DNA of 35,175 nt from Knoellia aerolata DSM 18566 (GCF_000768695.1 NZ_AVPL01000039.1:1-35175), one strand, 5' to 3'; shown: positions 8,386 to 16,879, counted from the first letter of the stretch. Program-made: numbers and translations. Notes: generated by a model from the sequence alone, not told the origin.

Positions 8386-8853
8386 TCAGCCGGTCGCCTC
8401 GGACTCGGCGGCGCGCTTGAGCCGGGCCAGGCCCTTCTCGAAGTCCTTCCCCACCATCTTCTCGGTCGGCATGACCTTGGCGAACACCGCCGCGAGCCCG
8501 GAGTTGTCGCCCCGCATGACCCAGTCCACCTTCGTGCCCCCAGCCGCGGGGGTCAGCACGAACTCGATCTCGTGGTCGGCCTTGAAGGGCTTGGTGAAGT
8601 GCAGGTCGACGCCGATCCGCTCGGCGCTGGAGCGCGTGATCTCCATCGAGCCCTCACCGGCCCGGCGGTTGCCCCGCCACTCGTAGCGGGCGCCCACACC
8701 CGAGTCGGAGCCGGAGTAGGCGCGGCGCAGGTTCGGGTCGACGTCCTCCCACGGCGACCACGTCTCCCACCGGTGGAAGTCGTCGATGAGGGCGTGGACC
8801 ACGGCGGGTGACGCTGCGACGAGGGTGCTGCGGCTGAACTCGAAGGCGGCCAT
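8386..8853 (-). CDS. SRPBCC family protein (polyketide cyclase/START-like fold)
   Basis: The 155-residue protein begins with the typical first strand FEFSRSTLVAASPAVVHALI, then FHRWETWSPWED, and has the alternating strand pattern of the helix-grip fold, ending in a long helix (KDFEKGLARLKRAAE). Such proteins bind a hydrophobic ligand in a deep cavity; many are annotated as polyketide cyclases without evidence. No catalytic residue can be named. The ATG at 8853 has TACGCT six nt upstream, so I prefer it to an upstream in-frame start at 8877. It is convergent with the ATL gene, with only 15 bp between their ends. Confidence 0.82.
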   Translation of the reverse strand: MAAFEFSRSTLVAASPAVVHALIDDFHRWETWSPWEDVDPNLRRAYSGSDSGVGARYEWRGNRRAGEGSMEITRSSAERIGVDLHFTKPFKADHEIEFVLTPAAGGTKVDWVMRGDNSGLAAVFAKVMPTEKMVGKDFEKGLARLKRAAESEATG

Positions 8854-8859
8854 GGGGCC

Positions 8860-8865
8860 AGCGTA
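8860..8865 (-). promoter_or_regulatory. -10 element of a leaderless promoter (SRPBCC gene)
   Basis: The minus strand reads TACGCT six nt before the ATG at 8853, without a Shine-Dalgarno site. Confidence 0.5.
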
Positions 8866-8893
8866 GGGCTCCCCCACCCGGTCGCGGGGCGGG

Positions 8894-9295
8894 TCAGAGG
8901 CGGCCGGCGGCGCGCAGGGCCGTGCGGATGAGCGGCCACTGCAGCGGCAGCCGGGCCACCGTCCCGGCGAAGAAGGCCGTGGAGGCGGTGTCCTCCTTGC
9001 GCTGGGCCCGCTTGGCGTGGGACGCGCTCATCTGGAGGTTGGCGGGGAACACGGCGACGAGCAGTGCGGCACTGGCCAGTCCGGCGACCTTGCGGGTGCG
9101 CGGGTGGAGCAGGCCGAGCGCACAGGCGATCTCGGCGACGCCACTGACGTAGACGAGCTCACGACGGCGCGGCAGGACGTGGGGCACCATCCCCTCGAAG
9201 ACCTGCGGGCGGACGAGGTGGGTGGCGCCGGAGGTGAGGAAGAGCGTCACGAGGCCGAGGGTGGCCTTGTCGAGCGGCGGGGTCGTCTGCGGCAT
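8894..9295 (-). CDS. DoxX family small membrane protein
   Basis: The 133-residue protein has four hydrophobic stretches and the family patterns SGATHLVRP near the start, YVSGVAEIACALGLL, and FPANLQMSASH. DoxX-like proteins sit in the membrane and have been linked with redox defence, but the function of this subgroup is unknown. The start is decided by the promoter: TAGGAT at 9303-9308 overlaps an upstream ATG (9304), which therefore cannot lie in a leaderless transcript, while the ATG at 9295 is 7 nt downstream. Only 40 bp separate it from the SRPBCC start, but each has its own promoter signal. Confidence 0.83.
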   Translation of the reverse strand: MPQTTPPLDKATLGLVTLFLTSGATHLVRPQVFEGMVPHVLPRRRELVYVSGVAEIACALGLLHPRTRKVAGLASAALLVAVFPANLQMSASHAKRAQRKEDTASTAFFAGTVARLPLQWPLIRTALRAAGRL

Positions 9296-9302
9296 ACGCG
9301 TC

Positions 9303-9308
9303 ATCCTA
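9303..9308 (-). promoter_or_regulatory. -10 element of a leaderless promoter (DoxX gene)
   Basis: The minus strand reads TAGGAT seven nt before the ATG at 9295. It overlaps the alternative ATG at 9304, which it therefore rules out as the start of a leaderless message. Confidence 0.6.
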
Positions 9309-9362
9309 GGGACGCCGACGCCCCCACTGCGGGGGGCAGCAGGGGCGTCGGAGGTGCGTTCG

Positions 9363-9650
9363 TCAGGTCGTGGGGGTCGTGGGTGGCGCGGCCGGCGGCG
9401 GGACGGTGCCGTCGGTGGAGGTCGGCGTCACCCCGGGCGAGGGGCGGGTCTCGGGGATGCCGAGGCCCGAGCGGACGGCCTTGCCACCCTTGCCGACGTG
9501 GCCGGCGTACTTGGGGCCGACCTTGCGGCTCACGGCGTCCTCGACCTTGCCGATCGTCGACGAGACGGAGTCGGGGTTCTTGCGGGCGTAGTCGCGGGCC
9601 TGCTTGGCCAGGCCGGCGAGGGCTGCGAGCTTGATGACGCCACGTGCCAT
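9363..9650 (-). CDS. Small basic helical protein, possibly of the Rv0909/MT0933 antitoxin-like family
   Basis: The 95-residue protein starts with a short hydrophobic-basic helix (VIKLAALAGLAKQARDY), followed by a charged helical region KVEDAVSRKVGPKYAGHVGKGGKAV and a Pro/Thr-rich disordered tail (about 68-95). The pattern of a lysine-rich helix ending in a KY-based motif recalls the actinobacterial MT0933 antitoxin family, but I am not certain. No toxin gene is adjacent. The ATG at 9650 has a strong AGGAGG site 7 nt upstream, so it is clearly translated from a leader-bearing message. Confidence 0.65.
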   Translation of the reverse strand: MARGVIKLAALAGLAKQARDYARKNPDSVSSTIGKVEDAVSRKVGPKYAGHVGKGGKAVRSGLGIPETRPSPGVTPTSTDGTVPPPAAPPTTPTT

Positions 9651-9694
9651 GGGGGTCCTCCTCGAGGATGGGGGTTGGGTCTGCTCCCATCATG

Positions 9695-9742
9695 CCCCGT
9701 CCTCACGAGTGCGCGGCATGTCACGCGCTTGCGAGGACCGGG
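9695..9742. terminator. Hairpin copy A at the end of the DUF559 gene
   Basis: An imperfect stem of about 18 pairs (two mismatches, two G·T) closes a 10-nt loop. The stop codon of the DUF559 gene (9721-9723) lies in the loop, so the last codons form one arm. It is a diverged copy of the hairpin at 10621-10666. There is no U-tract. A terminator is the simplest reading. Confidence 0.7.
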
Positions 9743-10569
9743 AGCCCGAGCCCGCGCGCAACCTGCTCCATGAAGCGGGACGGCTCGAGCCTCAACCCCA
9801 GGAGGGGGATGCGCAGCACGCGGGTCGACCCCAGCGCCACCTCGTTCGCGCGGAGGGCGTCGGCCGTCGGGTTGAGTCCGAGGAGGTGGTGGCCACCGTC
9901 GATCTCCACGACGAGGCCCTCCCACTCGACGTCGAGGTGGACCCGGCCGGACGCCGTCGTGCGCAGGCTCTGGCGCAGAGGGAGCGGCAGGCCGTACCTG
10001 CGACACCAGGTGCCGAAGTCGAGCTCGCCGAGCGAGTGCGCGCCGTCGCACACGTCGGGGATCACCTGGCCGAGGAAGAACCGGCGGGGTGACCGCCCCA
10101 CGCCGCGCCAGGCCTCCAGCAGCCGACCGGCTCGCACGAGGCGCTGCTGGACCGGCAGGCACACGAGCAGGGCGGCCTGCCGGTCGCTGACCGCCCACTG
10201 GGCCGCGTGGAGAGTGGCCCACTCCGGCGCCAGCCTCGGGACCCCGGCGCCCGAGACCCGTTCGAGGACCCGACGCTGGTGCGTCGTCACTCCCTCGACC
10301 CGACGCACCGAGGCCGACCGCGGGAGGCTCACGTCGATCGAGGCCGGGGTGAAGCCCGTCATGCCGTGGGCCACGAGCGCGGCGGCGCCGTCGAGCACCG
10401 CACCGGGACCCGACTCCCACACCGCTCGCCACAGGTCGGCCACCGGCTCCAGGGTCACCTCGAGCACGCGGACGGTGTGCACACCCAGAGGGCGCCACCG
10501 CCCGGCGAGGACCTCCGTCCGCACCTGATGACGCGTGAGGCCGGCTTCGCGCAGGTCCTTGCGGTGCAC
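9721..10569 (-). CDS. AbiEi-like/DUF559 protein with Vsr-type nuclease fold
   Basis: The 282-residue protein has an N-terminal winged-helix-like part (HRKDLREAGLTRHQVRTEVLAGRWRPLGVHTV), as in AbiEi antitoxins, and a C-terminal DUF559 domain of the PD-(D/E)XK/Vsr type. Candidate active-site residues are Glu182 (LGELDF), Asp213 (HLDVEW) and Glu222/Asp224 (VEIDGG), followed by LRANEVAL and VLRIPLLGLR. Such proteins are common as isolated genes in actinobacteria and their role is unknown. The GTG at 10569 has GGGGGAG just upstream. The frame stays open further upstream with a family-like stretch but offers no start codon, so the N-terminus may have been shortened. It lies between two related hairpins. 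Confidence 0.8.
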   Translation of the reverse strand: MHRKDLREAGLTRHQVRTEVLAGRWRPLGVHTVRVLEVTLEPVADLWRAVWESGPGAVLDGAAALVAHGMTGFTPASIDVSLPRSASVRRVEGVTTHQRRVLERVSGAGVPRLAPEWATLHAAQWAVSDRQAALLVCLPVQQRLVRAGRLLEAWRGVGRSPRRFFLGQVIPDVCDGAHSLGELDFGTWCRRYGLPLPLRQSLRTTASGRVHLDVEWEGLVVEIDGGHHLLGLNPTADALRANEVALGSTRVLRIPLLGLRLEPSRFMEQVARGLGLPVLASA

Positions 10570-10620
10570 GACTCCCCCGTGGTCGGCGGCGAGCGCTGCC
10601 CCGACCTGCTGTGGAGCGCC

Positions 10621-10666
10621 CCGGTCCTCACGAGCGCGCGGCCTGTCACGCGTTCGTGAGGACCGG
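10621..10666. terminator. Hairpin copy B between the GNAT and DUF559 genes
   Basis: An 18-bp stem with one G·T pair and a 10-nt loop begins 17 bp after the GNAT stop codon. About 40 of 47 positions match the hairpin at 9695-9742, and most differences keep pairing (C-G to T·G, A-T to a mismatch). It probably ends GNAT transcription. Confidence 0.75.
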
Positions 10667-10682
10667 GCGCATCAGCGAAGCC

Positions 10683-11528
10683 TCAGAGGAGGACGGTGGT
10701 GAAGTCCCCCACGGACGTGTAGCCGAGCCGGTCGTAGGTCGCGAGCGCGGCCGCGTTGAAGTCGTTGACGTAGAGCGAGACCATCGGCGCCTGCCCGGCC
10801 ATCACCTGCTCCATCACCGAGGCGAGCATCGACACCGCCAGCCCCTGGCCGCGCAGGTGGGGGGCGAGCCACACCCCTTGGAGCTGGGCGCACCCGATGG
10901 CGAGCGACCCGATGTCGGTCTTGAAGACGACCTCGCCGTCCTCGACGACGACGTAGGTGTGCCCGCGGGCGATGAGCGAGGCCAGCGAGCCGCGGTAGCT
11001 GCGCGGCGAGCCGGTGTAGGGCGGGTAGCCGATCTCCGCCGTGAACATGTGCACCGCCGCCGGCAGAACGAGGTCGACCTCCTCGGCCCGGGCGGGCCGC
11101 ACCCGCGGGTCGAGCTCGACCCCGAGCGCCGACGGCGGCGTGGACGTCGAGAGCAGGGGCTGGTGCGAGCGCACGGCACGGGGCGGTCCCCAGTGCGGCT
11201 CGAGCGCGTGCCACAGCTCGACGACCTCCTCGCGCGGCCCGAGGAGCGAGGCGACCCGCCCCCGCCAGCGCCGCATCCGCTCGGCGTACATCGCCCGCGA
11301 CGTGGCGTCGGACTCGACCGGGACGATGTTGGCGCTGGCCCAGCAGATCGAGCCGAGCCGCCCGTCGTCCCGCACGGCCAGAGCGGCGTCGAACGAACCG
11401 GTCGGGGCGCACTCGAGCAGGCGAGCCGCCACGAACACGTGCGCCGCGGGGTTGCGCGAGCACAGCTCGAGGGCGTCGTCGAGGTCGGCACGGGTGAGGG
11501 ACCTCACCGGGTTACGGGTGCGCAGCAC
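10683..11528 (-). CDS. DUF4081-GNAT acetyltransferase
   Basis: The 281-residue protein has an N-terminal DUF4081 part (to about 130) and a C-terminal GNAT domain. The acetyl-CoA loop is visible as LQGVWLAPHLRGQGLAVSML, and the final strands read VSLYVNDFNAAALATYDRLGY, typical of the fold. The same kind of gene sits beside ispG in mycobacteria (Rv2867c next to Rv2868c), so the neighbourhood supports the call. The acetylated substrate is unknown. The GTG at 11528 is chosen because TAGGCT lies 6 nt upstream and no Shine-Dalgarno site exists. Confidence 0.87.
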   Translation of the reverse strand: MLRTRNPVRSLTRADLDDALELCSRNPAAHVFVAARLLECAPTGSFDAALAVRDDGRLGSICWASANIVPVESDATSRAMYAERMRRWRGRVASLLGPREEVVELWHALEPHWGPPRAVRSHQPLLSTSTPPSALGVELDPRVRPARAEEVDLVLPAAVHMFTAEIGYPPYTGSPRSYRGSLASLIARGHTYVVVEDGEVVFKTDIGSLAIGCAQLQGVWLAPHLRGQGLAVSMLASVMEQVMAGQAPMVSLYVNDFNAAALATYDRLGYTSVGDFTTVLL

Positions 11529-11534
11529 AGGCCC

Positions 11535-11540
11535 AGCCTA
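11535..11540 (-). promoter_or_regulatory. -10 element of a leaderless promoter (GNAT gene)
   Basis: The minus strand reads TAGGCT six nt before the GTG at 11528. It lies just downstream of ispG, so the GNAT gene has its own promoter. Confidence 0.6.
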
Positions 11541-11567
11541 GGAGCACACGTGGCTCGCTGCGCGGGT

Positions 11568-11582
11568 TCAGCCGACCGTGGC

Positions 11583-11595
<13 letters not shown>
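11568..11595. repeat. 15-bp tandem duplication over the ispG stop codon
   Basis: TCAGCCGACCGTG occurs at 11568-11580 and again at 11583-11595, with two bases between that differ at one position. The period of 15 keeps the frame, so a second TGA stands four codons after the ispG stop. Confidence 0.85.
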
Positions 11596-12743
<1,148 letters not shown>

Positions 12744-12800
12744 GGGGTCCAGTATCCGGTATGCCGCCCGCCCACCCTCACGCGCGTGCGTCCCCGCGCG

Positions 12801-12870
12801 CCCAACTCGCCAATTCCCCCGTTGGGGACACGGCGTGTCGCGTGCCGAACGGGGGAATTGGCGAGTTGGG
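12801..12870. terminator. 23-bp perfect hairpin after rseP
   Basis: Two perfectly complementary 23-nt arms (12801-12823 and 12848-12870), each with an AATT core, enclose a 24-nt loop that itself can pair (GACAC/GTGTC). It begins 5 bp after the rseP stop and has no U-tract. It probably acts as a terminator or RNA-stability element between rseP and ispG. Confidence 0.85.
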
Positions 12871-12875
12871 GCCGG

Positions 12876-14240
12876 TCAGCCGCCGAGGTTGATCGGGTTG
12901 ACGATGTCGGCGTAGATGAGCAGCGCCGACATGACGAGCAGCCCGAGCGAGACGGCATACGCCACCGGGAGGGCCTTGGCGACGTCGACCGGACCGGGGT
13001 CGGGGTTGCCGCGCACGCGGGCCCAGCCCTTCTTCGTGCCCTCCCAGAGCGCCCCGGCGACGTGGCCGCCGTCGAGCGGCAGCAGCGGGATGAGGTTGAA
13101 GACGAACAGCATGAGGTTGAGCGAGGCGATGAGCTGGACGAGGAACCAGGCCTTGTCGCCCCAGGACTCCCCGACGATGCGGTCGAGCTTGCCCGCGGAG
13201 ACGTCACCGGCGACGCGGCCGACGCCGACGACGGACATCGGGCTCTCGATGTCGCGCTCCTGCCCGGCGAACGCCGCCTGCCACACGCCGACCATCCGCT
13301 GCGGGATCCGGACCATGGCGCCGGCGGTGGTCGTCAGCCCCTGCCCGAGGATCGCGGGGACCGCCGTGACCGACTGTGGCTCGTAGTCGATCGGGGGGGC
13401 CGACGAGATGCCGAGGTAACCGGTCTCGACGACGCGCTGGGTGCCGTCGGCGTCGAGGATCGGCTGGCCGGCGTCGTCGTAGGCCGGGAGGGTGTTGAGG
13501 ATCGGGGTGGCGGTGAGCGTCTGCTCGGCGCCGTCGCGAAGGACGACGATCTCGGTCGGCTGCCCCACCCGCGGGCGGACCATCCGCCCGACGTCGGCGG
13601 TCCTGTCGACCGGCTCGCCGTTGATCGAGCGGATCTCGTCGCCCGGGAGGATCCCGGCCGCGTTGGCCGGCGTCGCGGGGGCGCCCACGCAGCTCGGGTC
13701 GGTCCTCGCCTCCTCGACCGTCTTGACGCACTCGGCGACGGAGGCGACGACGGCACCCGGGCGGGAGGTGGGGATGCCGTGGGCGGTGACGAGGATGGTG
13801 AGCAGGACGACGGCGATGAGGAGGTTCATCACCGGCCCGCCGAGCATGACGACGACCTTGCGGTGCACGGGCAGCCGGTAGAACACGCGCTGGTCGTCGC
13901 CGGGCCTGATCTCCTCGAGCGAGGCCTTGCGCGCCTCGTCGGCGAGCTGGCTGAACCGGCCGGTCGAGGACACCCGCATCTTCGTGGGGTCGTCGCCGGG
14001 GCGTGGGGGGAACATGCCGATCATCCGGATGTAGCCGCCGAGCGGGATCGCCTTGACGCCGTACTCGGTCTCCCCGCGACGCCGGGACCAGATCGTCGGC
14101 CCGAAACCCACCATGTACTGGGTGACCCGGACGCCGAAGCGCTTGGCCGGCACGAGGTGCCCCACCTCGTGCAGGGCGATCGAGGCGGCCACCCCGAACG
14201 CGAGGACGACGACGCCCACCACGTACGCGACGACGGTCAT
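12876..14240 (-). CDS. rseP: Site-2 membrane metalloprotease (RseP/Rip1 type)
   Basis: This M50 protease cleaves membrane-bound anti-sigma factors or other proteins within the membrane. The zinc motif HEVGH is at about 24-28 in the first membrane segment, with the third ligand in NLIPLLPLDGGH near 389-393. A PDZ domain lies between (roughly 150-240), and there are about four membrane segments. The mycobacterial counterpart Rip1 (Rv2869c) lies between dxr and ispG, as here. The ATG at 14240 is preferred because GGAG stands just upstream; a GTG nine bases earlier has a poorly spaced site. It follows dxr by 40 bp, probably in one operon. Confidence 0.94.
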   Translation of the reverse strand: MTVVAYVVGVVVLAFGVAASIALHEVGHLVPAKRFGVRVTQYMVGFGPTIWSRRRGETEYGVKAIPLGGYIRMIGMFPPRPGDDPTKMRVSSTGRFSQLADEARKASLEEIRPGDDQRVFYRLPVHRKVVVMLGGPVMNLLIAVVLLTILVTAHGIPTSRPGAVVASVAECVKTVEEARTDPSCVGAPATPANAAGILPGDEIRSINGEPVDRTADVGRMVRPRVGQPTEIVVLRDGAEQTLTATPILNTLPAYDDAGQPILDADGTQRVVETGYLGISSAPPIDYEPQSVTAVPAILGQGLTTTAGAMVRIPQRMVGVWQAAFAGQERDIESPMSVVGVGRVAGDVSAGKLDRIVGESWGDKAWFLVQLIASLNLMLFVFNLIPLLPLDGGHVAGALWEGTKKGWARVRGNPDPGPVDVAKALPVAYAVSLGLLVMSALLIYADIVNPINLGG

Positions 14241-14280
14241 GCTCTCCACACCTCAGTGCCCTCTCAGTCTGCGACCGGGT

Positions 14281-15456
14281 TCAGAGGCCCAGCTCGACGG
14301 CCGCCTGCTCCCGAGCCCACGCGTCGGCGTCGAGCACTCCCTCAACGGTCGAGGCGTCGGATTCTCTCCCAGTATGCGCGTCCACCACCCGCGCCACCGA
14401 GTCGACGATGTCGAGGAAGCCGATCCGCCCCTCGTGGAACGCGTCGACCGCCACCTCGTTGGCGGCGTTGTAGACGGCCGGGAAGGTCCCGCCGGCCTCG
14501 CCCACGCGGCGGGCCAGCCGCACCGCCGGGAACGCGTCGTCGTCCAGGGGGGCGAAGTCCCACGACTGCGCAGTCGACCAGTCGCAGGGCACGTCGATGT
14601 CGTCGAGCCGGTCGGGCCACGAGAGGCCGAGCGCGATCGGCACGAGCATGCGCGGCGGGCCGAGCTGGGCGATGGTCGAGCCGTCGCGGAACTCGACCAT
14701 CGAGTGGATCTGCTGCTGCGGGTGCACGACCACGTCGATCCGGTCGAAGGGGATGTCGAAGAGCAGGTGCGCCTCGATGACCTCGAGCCCCTTGTTGACG
14801 AGCGTGGCCGAGTTCGTCGTGATGACCCGCCCCATGGAGAAGTTCGGGTGCGCGAGCGCCTGCTCCGGCGTGACGTCGGCGAGCTCGGCCCGGCTGCGTC
14901 CGCGGAACGGCCCGCCGCTCGCCGTGACGACGAGGCGGCGCACCTCCTCGGCACGACCGCCGCGCAGCGACTGGGCGATGGCGCTGTGCTCGCTGTCCAC
15001 CGGGACGATCTGGTCGGGCTTCGCGGCGCGTCTGACGAGGTCGCCGCCGATGATGAGCGACTCCTTGTTGGCCAGCGCGAGGATGGAGCCGGCCGCCAGG
15101 GCGGCGAGCGTGGGCCGCAGGCCGATCGAGCCCGTGACGCCGTTGAGGACGACGTCGGCGCCGACGCGAGCGGCCTCCTCGGCCGCGTCCTCCCCGACCA
15201 CGATCTCCGGTGCGTATGCCGGCCCACGCAGGCTCGCGGCATACGCACCGATCGCTGCGCGCAGGTCGTCAGCGGAGCCGGACGCGAGGGCGACGAGCGG
15301 CACCTCGAAGTCGACCGCCTGGCGGGCGAGGAGGCCGATGTTGCTGCCGGCGGACAGGGCGGCGACGGTGAAGCGGTCACGGTTGCGGCCGATGACGTCG
15401 AGGGCCTGCGTGCCGATCGAGCCGGTCGACCCGAGGACGGCGACGGAGCGGCTCAC
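14281..15456 (-). CDS. dxr: 1-deoxy-D-xylulose 5-phosphate reductoisomerase
   Basis: Dxr converts DXP to MEP with NADPH, the first committed step of the MEP pathway. The 391-residue protein has the nucleotide motif GSTGSIGTQ (9-17), the LANKESLI and PVDSEHSAI active-site stretches, the catalytic loop after ASGGPFRG, MGRVITTNSATLVNKGLEVIEAH for substrate and metal binding, and the C-terminal helical domain with AANEVAVDAF. The GTG at 15456 overlaps the thioesterase stop by 4 bp (GTGA) and has GAGGGG upstream, so translation is coupled. A 14-bp perfect inverted repeat lies inside the gene at 15208-15250. Confidence 0.97.
   Translation of the reverse strand: MSRSVAVLGSTGSIGTQALDVIGRNRDRFTVAALSAGSNIGLLARQAVDFEVPLVALASGSADDLRAAIGAYAASLRGPAYAPEIVVGEDAAEEAARVGADVVLNGVTGSIGLRPTLAALAAGSILALANKESLIIGGDLVRRAAKPDQIVPVDSEHSAIAQSLRGGRAEEVRRLVVTASGGPFRGRSRAELADVTPEQALAHPNFSMGRVITTNSATLVNKGLEVIEAHLLFDIPFDRIDVVVHPQQQIHSMVEFRDGSTIAQLGPPRMLVPIALGLSWPDRLDDIDVPCDWSTAQSWDFAPLDDDAFPAVRLARRVGEAGGTFPAVYNAANEVAVDAFHEGRIGFLDIVDSVARVVDAHTGRESDASTVEGVLDADAWAREQAAVELGL
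15208..15250. repeat. 14-bp perfect inverted repeat inside dxr, centred on two CGGCATAC motifs
   Basis: CGGTGCGTATGCCG (15208-15221) and its exact reverse complement (15237-15250) are separated by 15 nt. They encode two Ala-Tyr-Ala stretches of Dxr, one using TAT GCC and the other GCA TAC, so the symmetry is in the DNA and not merely in the protein. Confidence 0.9.
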
Positions 15457-15956
15457 TCCGACCCCTCGGTCCCGGTCTCGCGCGACGCCTCGATGGCGGA
15501 GCGACGGGCGAGGCGGTGCTCGCGACGGATCCCGGCCTCGCGGAAGCGGCGGCGCTCCTCGGGCGTCTCGAGCTCGAGGGCGGGGACCGTCGCGGGTCGG
15601 CCGTCGGCGTCGATGGCCACCATGACGAGGTACGCGCTCGCGACGTGGACCCGTTCGGTCACCGAGTCCCAGCGGTCGACCTCGACGCGCACCCCGACCT
15701 CCATCGAGGACCGTCCCGACCAGTTGAGCTGGGCGGTGGAGTGCAGGATGTCACCGACACGCACCGGGGTCACGAAGGTCATCTCGTCCATGGCGGCGGT
15801 GACGGCCGGTCCTCCCGCGTAGCGGTTGGCGACGACCCCGGCGATGCTGTCGACCGCCTTCATGAGGTGGCCGCCGTGGACGGTGCCGAGGAGGTTGGCC
15901 TCCGTCCCCCGCATGATCTCGGACAGGGTCACTCGGGTGTCGCTGGGCGTCGTCAC
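15453..15956 (-). CDS. Acyl-CoA thioesterase, single hot-dog domain
   Basis: The 167-residue protein has the hot-dog thioesterase pattern: NLLGTVHGGHLMKAVDSIAG (about 20-40), ANRYAGGPAVTAAMDEMTFVTPVRVGD, and SMEVGVRVEVDRW. It resembles the YciA/BACH group, which hydrolyses acyl-CoA thioesters in the cytosol. The last 35 residues are a charged tail (PEERRRFREAGIRREHRLARR) often seen in actinobacterial members. The GTG at 15956 has CAGGAT six nt upstream and no Shine-Dalgarno site. It is the first gene of the dxr-rseP transcription unit. Confidence 0.87.
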   Translation of the reverse strand: MTTPSDTRVTLSEIMRGTEANLLGTVHGGHLMKAVDSIAGVVANRYAGGPAVTAAMDEMTFVTPVRVGDILHSTAQLNWSGRSSMEVGVRVEVDRWDSVTERVHVASAYLVMVAIDADGRPATVPALELETPEERRRFREAGIRREHRLARRSAIEASRETGTEGSE

Positions 15957-15962
15957 GCCGCC

Positions 15963-15968
15963 ATCCTG
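15963..15968 (-). promoter_or_regulatory. -10 element of a leaderless promoter (thioesterase-dxr-rseP unit)
   Basis: The minus strand reads CAGGAT six nt before the GTG at 15956, without a Shine-Dalgarno site. This is probably the promoter for dxr and rseP as well. Confidence 0.5.
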
Positions 15969-16018
15969 CCAGTGCGGTCAGCCCGGCCGGACCGCCCGCC
16001 AGGCGGGGTCGGAGGGGC

Positions 16019-16375
16019 TCAGCGCTCGATGACGGTGACGTGCACGTGGGGGTGCTCCCGCTGCAGGTCGTCGAGGATGCGCTCGATGCCCGCGAAGGTG
16101 CGCGGGTCGTCGCGGCGCAGCGCCGCGACCCCGTCCCAGACGAGCTCCCACTCCCCCTGTCCCTCGCTCTCCCGGGCGAAGGTGTCGAGGCAGTCCGCGA
16201 GCGCGTCGAGGTTCATCCCGAACCACTCGGGGAAGTTCAGGGTCTCGGAGAAGGCCGCGAGCGCCTCCGCCTTGGTCGACCGCGCGGGGATGACCTGGAC
16301 CTCGCGGCCTTCCTCCACCGCGTCGGCGACGAGCCCGTCGAGGTCGACGCGGTCGCCGAGGTGGCGCATCATCAC
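16019..16375 (-). CDS. Barstar family ribonuclease inhibitor
   Basis: The 118-residue protein matches barstar: a first strand and helix, then ALAAFSETLNFPEWFGMNLDALADCL, the signature in which the FPxWFGxNxDAL stretch and the acidic residues of the second helix block the RNase active site, and a final strand VHVTVIER. It would neutralise the RNase encoded just upstream while that enzyme is in the cytosol. The GTG at 16375 overlaps the RNase stop by 4 bp (GTGA), and ATG codons at the next two positions could serve as starts; GGAGGG lies just upstream within the RNase gene. Confidence 0.88.
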   Translation of the reverse strand: MMMRHLGDRVDLDGLVADAVEEGREVQVIPARSTKAEALAAFSETLNFPEWFGMNLDALADCLDTFARESEGQGEWELVWDGVAALRRDDPRTFAGIERILDDLQREHPHVHVTVIER

Positions 16376-16872
16376 TGACCCTCCTGGATCTGGCGGAAGC
16401 TGTCGTAGTGGTCCGAGGTCCAGTACCGGTCGCCGTCCCGTCCGGTGATGATCCGGCGGGCCCCGCGGTCGTCGGAACCCGGTGTCTCGACGGTGTACTC
16501 ACGGTAGTAGCCGCGCGCCTGCCGGGGCAGGATCCCCTCACGGTTCTGGAAGGTCCGGTCGTCCTGGTCGTAGGGGTAGGGGCCGCCGGCCCGGATGAGC
16601 GTGAGCGTCGCCCTTGCCTCGCGCGGGAGCCTCGACTCCGCGATCGTCGCCAGGCCGGAGTCGGGGGTGTCGTCCGCGGAGGGGGTTGCCGGACCGCCCG
16701 GTGTCGTGGGTGCGGTGGCCGTGGCCCGGGCGCCCGGGGTGTCCGTCGTGGCCGTGGCACCCGTCGCGCCGTCGCGGGTGAGCACCCACCAGAGGCCCAC
16801 GACGAGCGCGAGCACGAGCAGGGGCGCCAGCCAGGTCAGGGCCGAGCGGCGTCCGGTCACGGGTGAGGTCAC
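16372..16872 (-). CDS. Membrane-anchored or secreted guanyl-specific ribonuclease (RNase Sa/barnase type)
   Basis: From the GTG at 16872 the protein has 166 residues: a short basic start, one hydrophobic segment (about 12-31), a Thr/Pro/Ala-rich linker (about 36-75) and a C-terminal microbial RNase domain. The domain follows Streptomyces RNase Sa closely: LPREARATLTLI, GGPYPYDQDDRTFQNREGILP, YYREYTVETPG, RGARRII and SDHYDSF. Predicted catalytic residues are Glu125, Arg136, Arg140 and His155, all present. The anchor lacks a clear cleavage site, so it may stay on the cell surface. The start is chosen from CACAAT seven nt upstream; an ATG at 16881 overlaps that element. Barstar follows with a 4-bp overlap. 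Confidence 0.88.
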   Translation of the reverse strand: MTSPVTGRRSALTWLAPLLVLALVVGLWWVLTRDGATGATATTDTPGARATATAPTTPGGPATPSADDTPDSGLATIAESRLPREARATLTLIRAGGPYPYDQDDRTFQNREGILPRQARGYYREYTVETPGSDDRGARRIITGRDGDRYWTSDHYDSFRQIQEGQ

Positions 16873-16879
16873 GTGCGCC

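Noticed and set aside
9363-10569. The small helical protein and DUF559/AbiEi-like protein as a toxin-antitoxin pair
   Set aside because: They are separated by a hairpin, have separate ribosome sites and no overlap; neither matches a known toxin with confidence.
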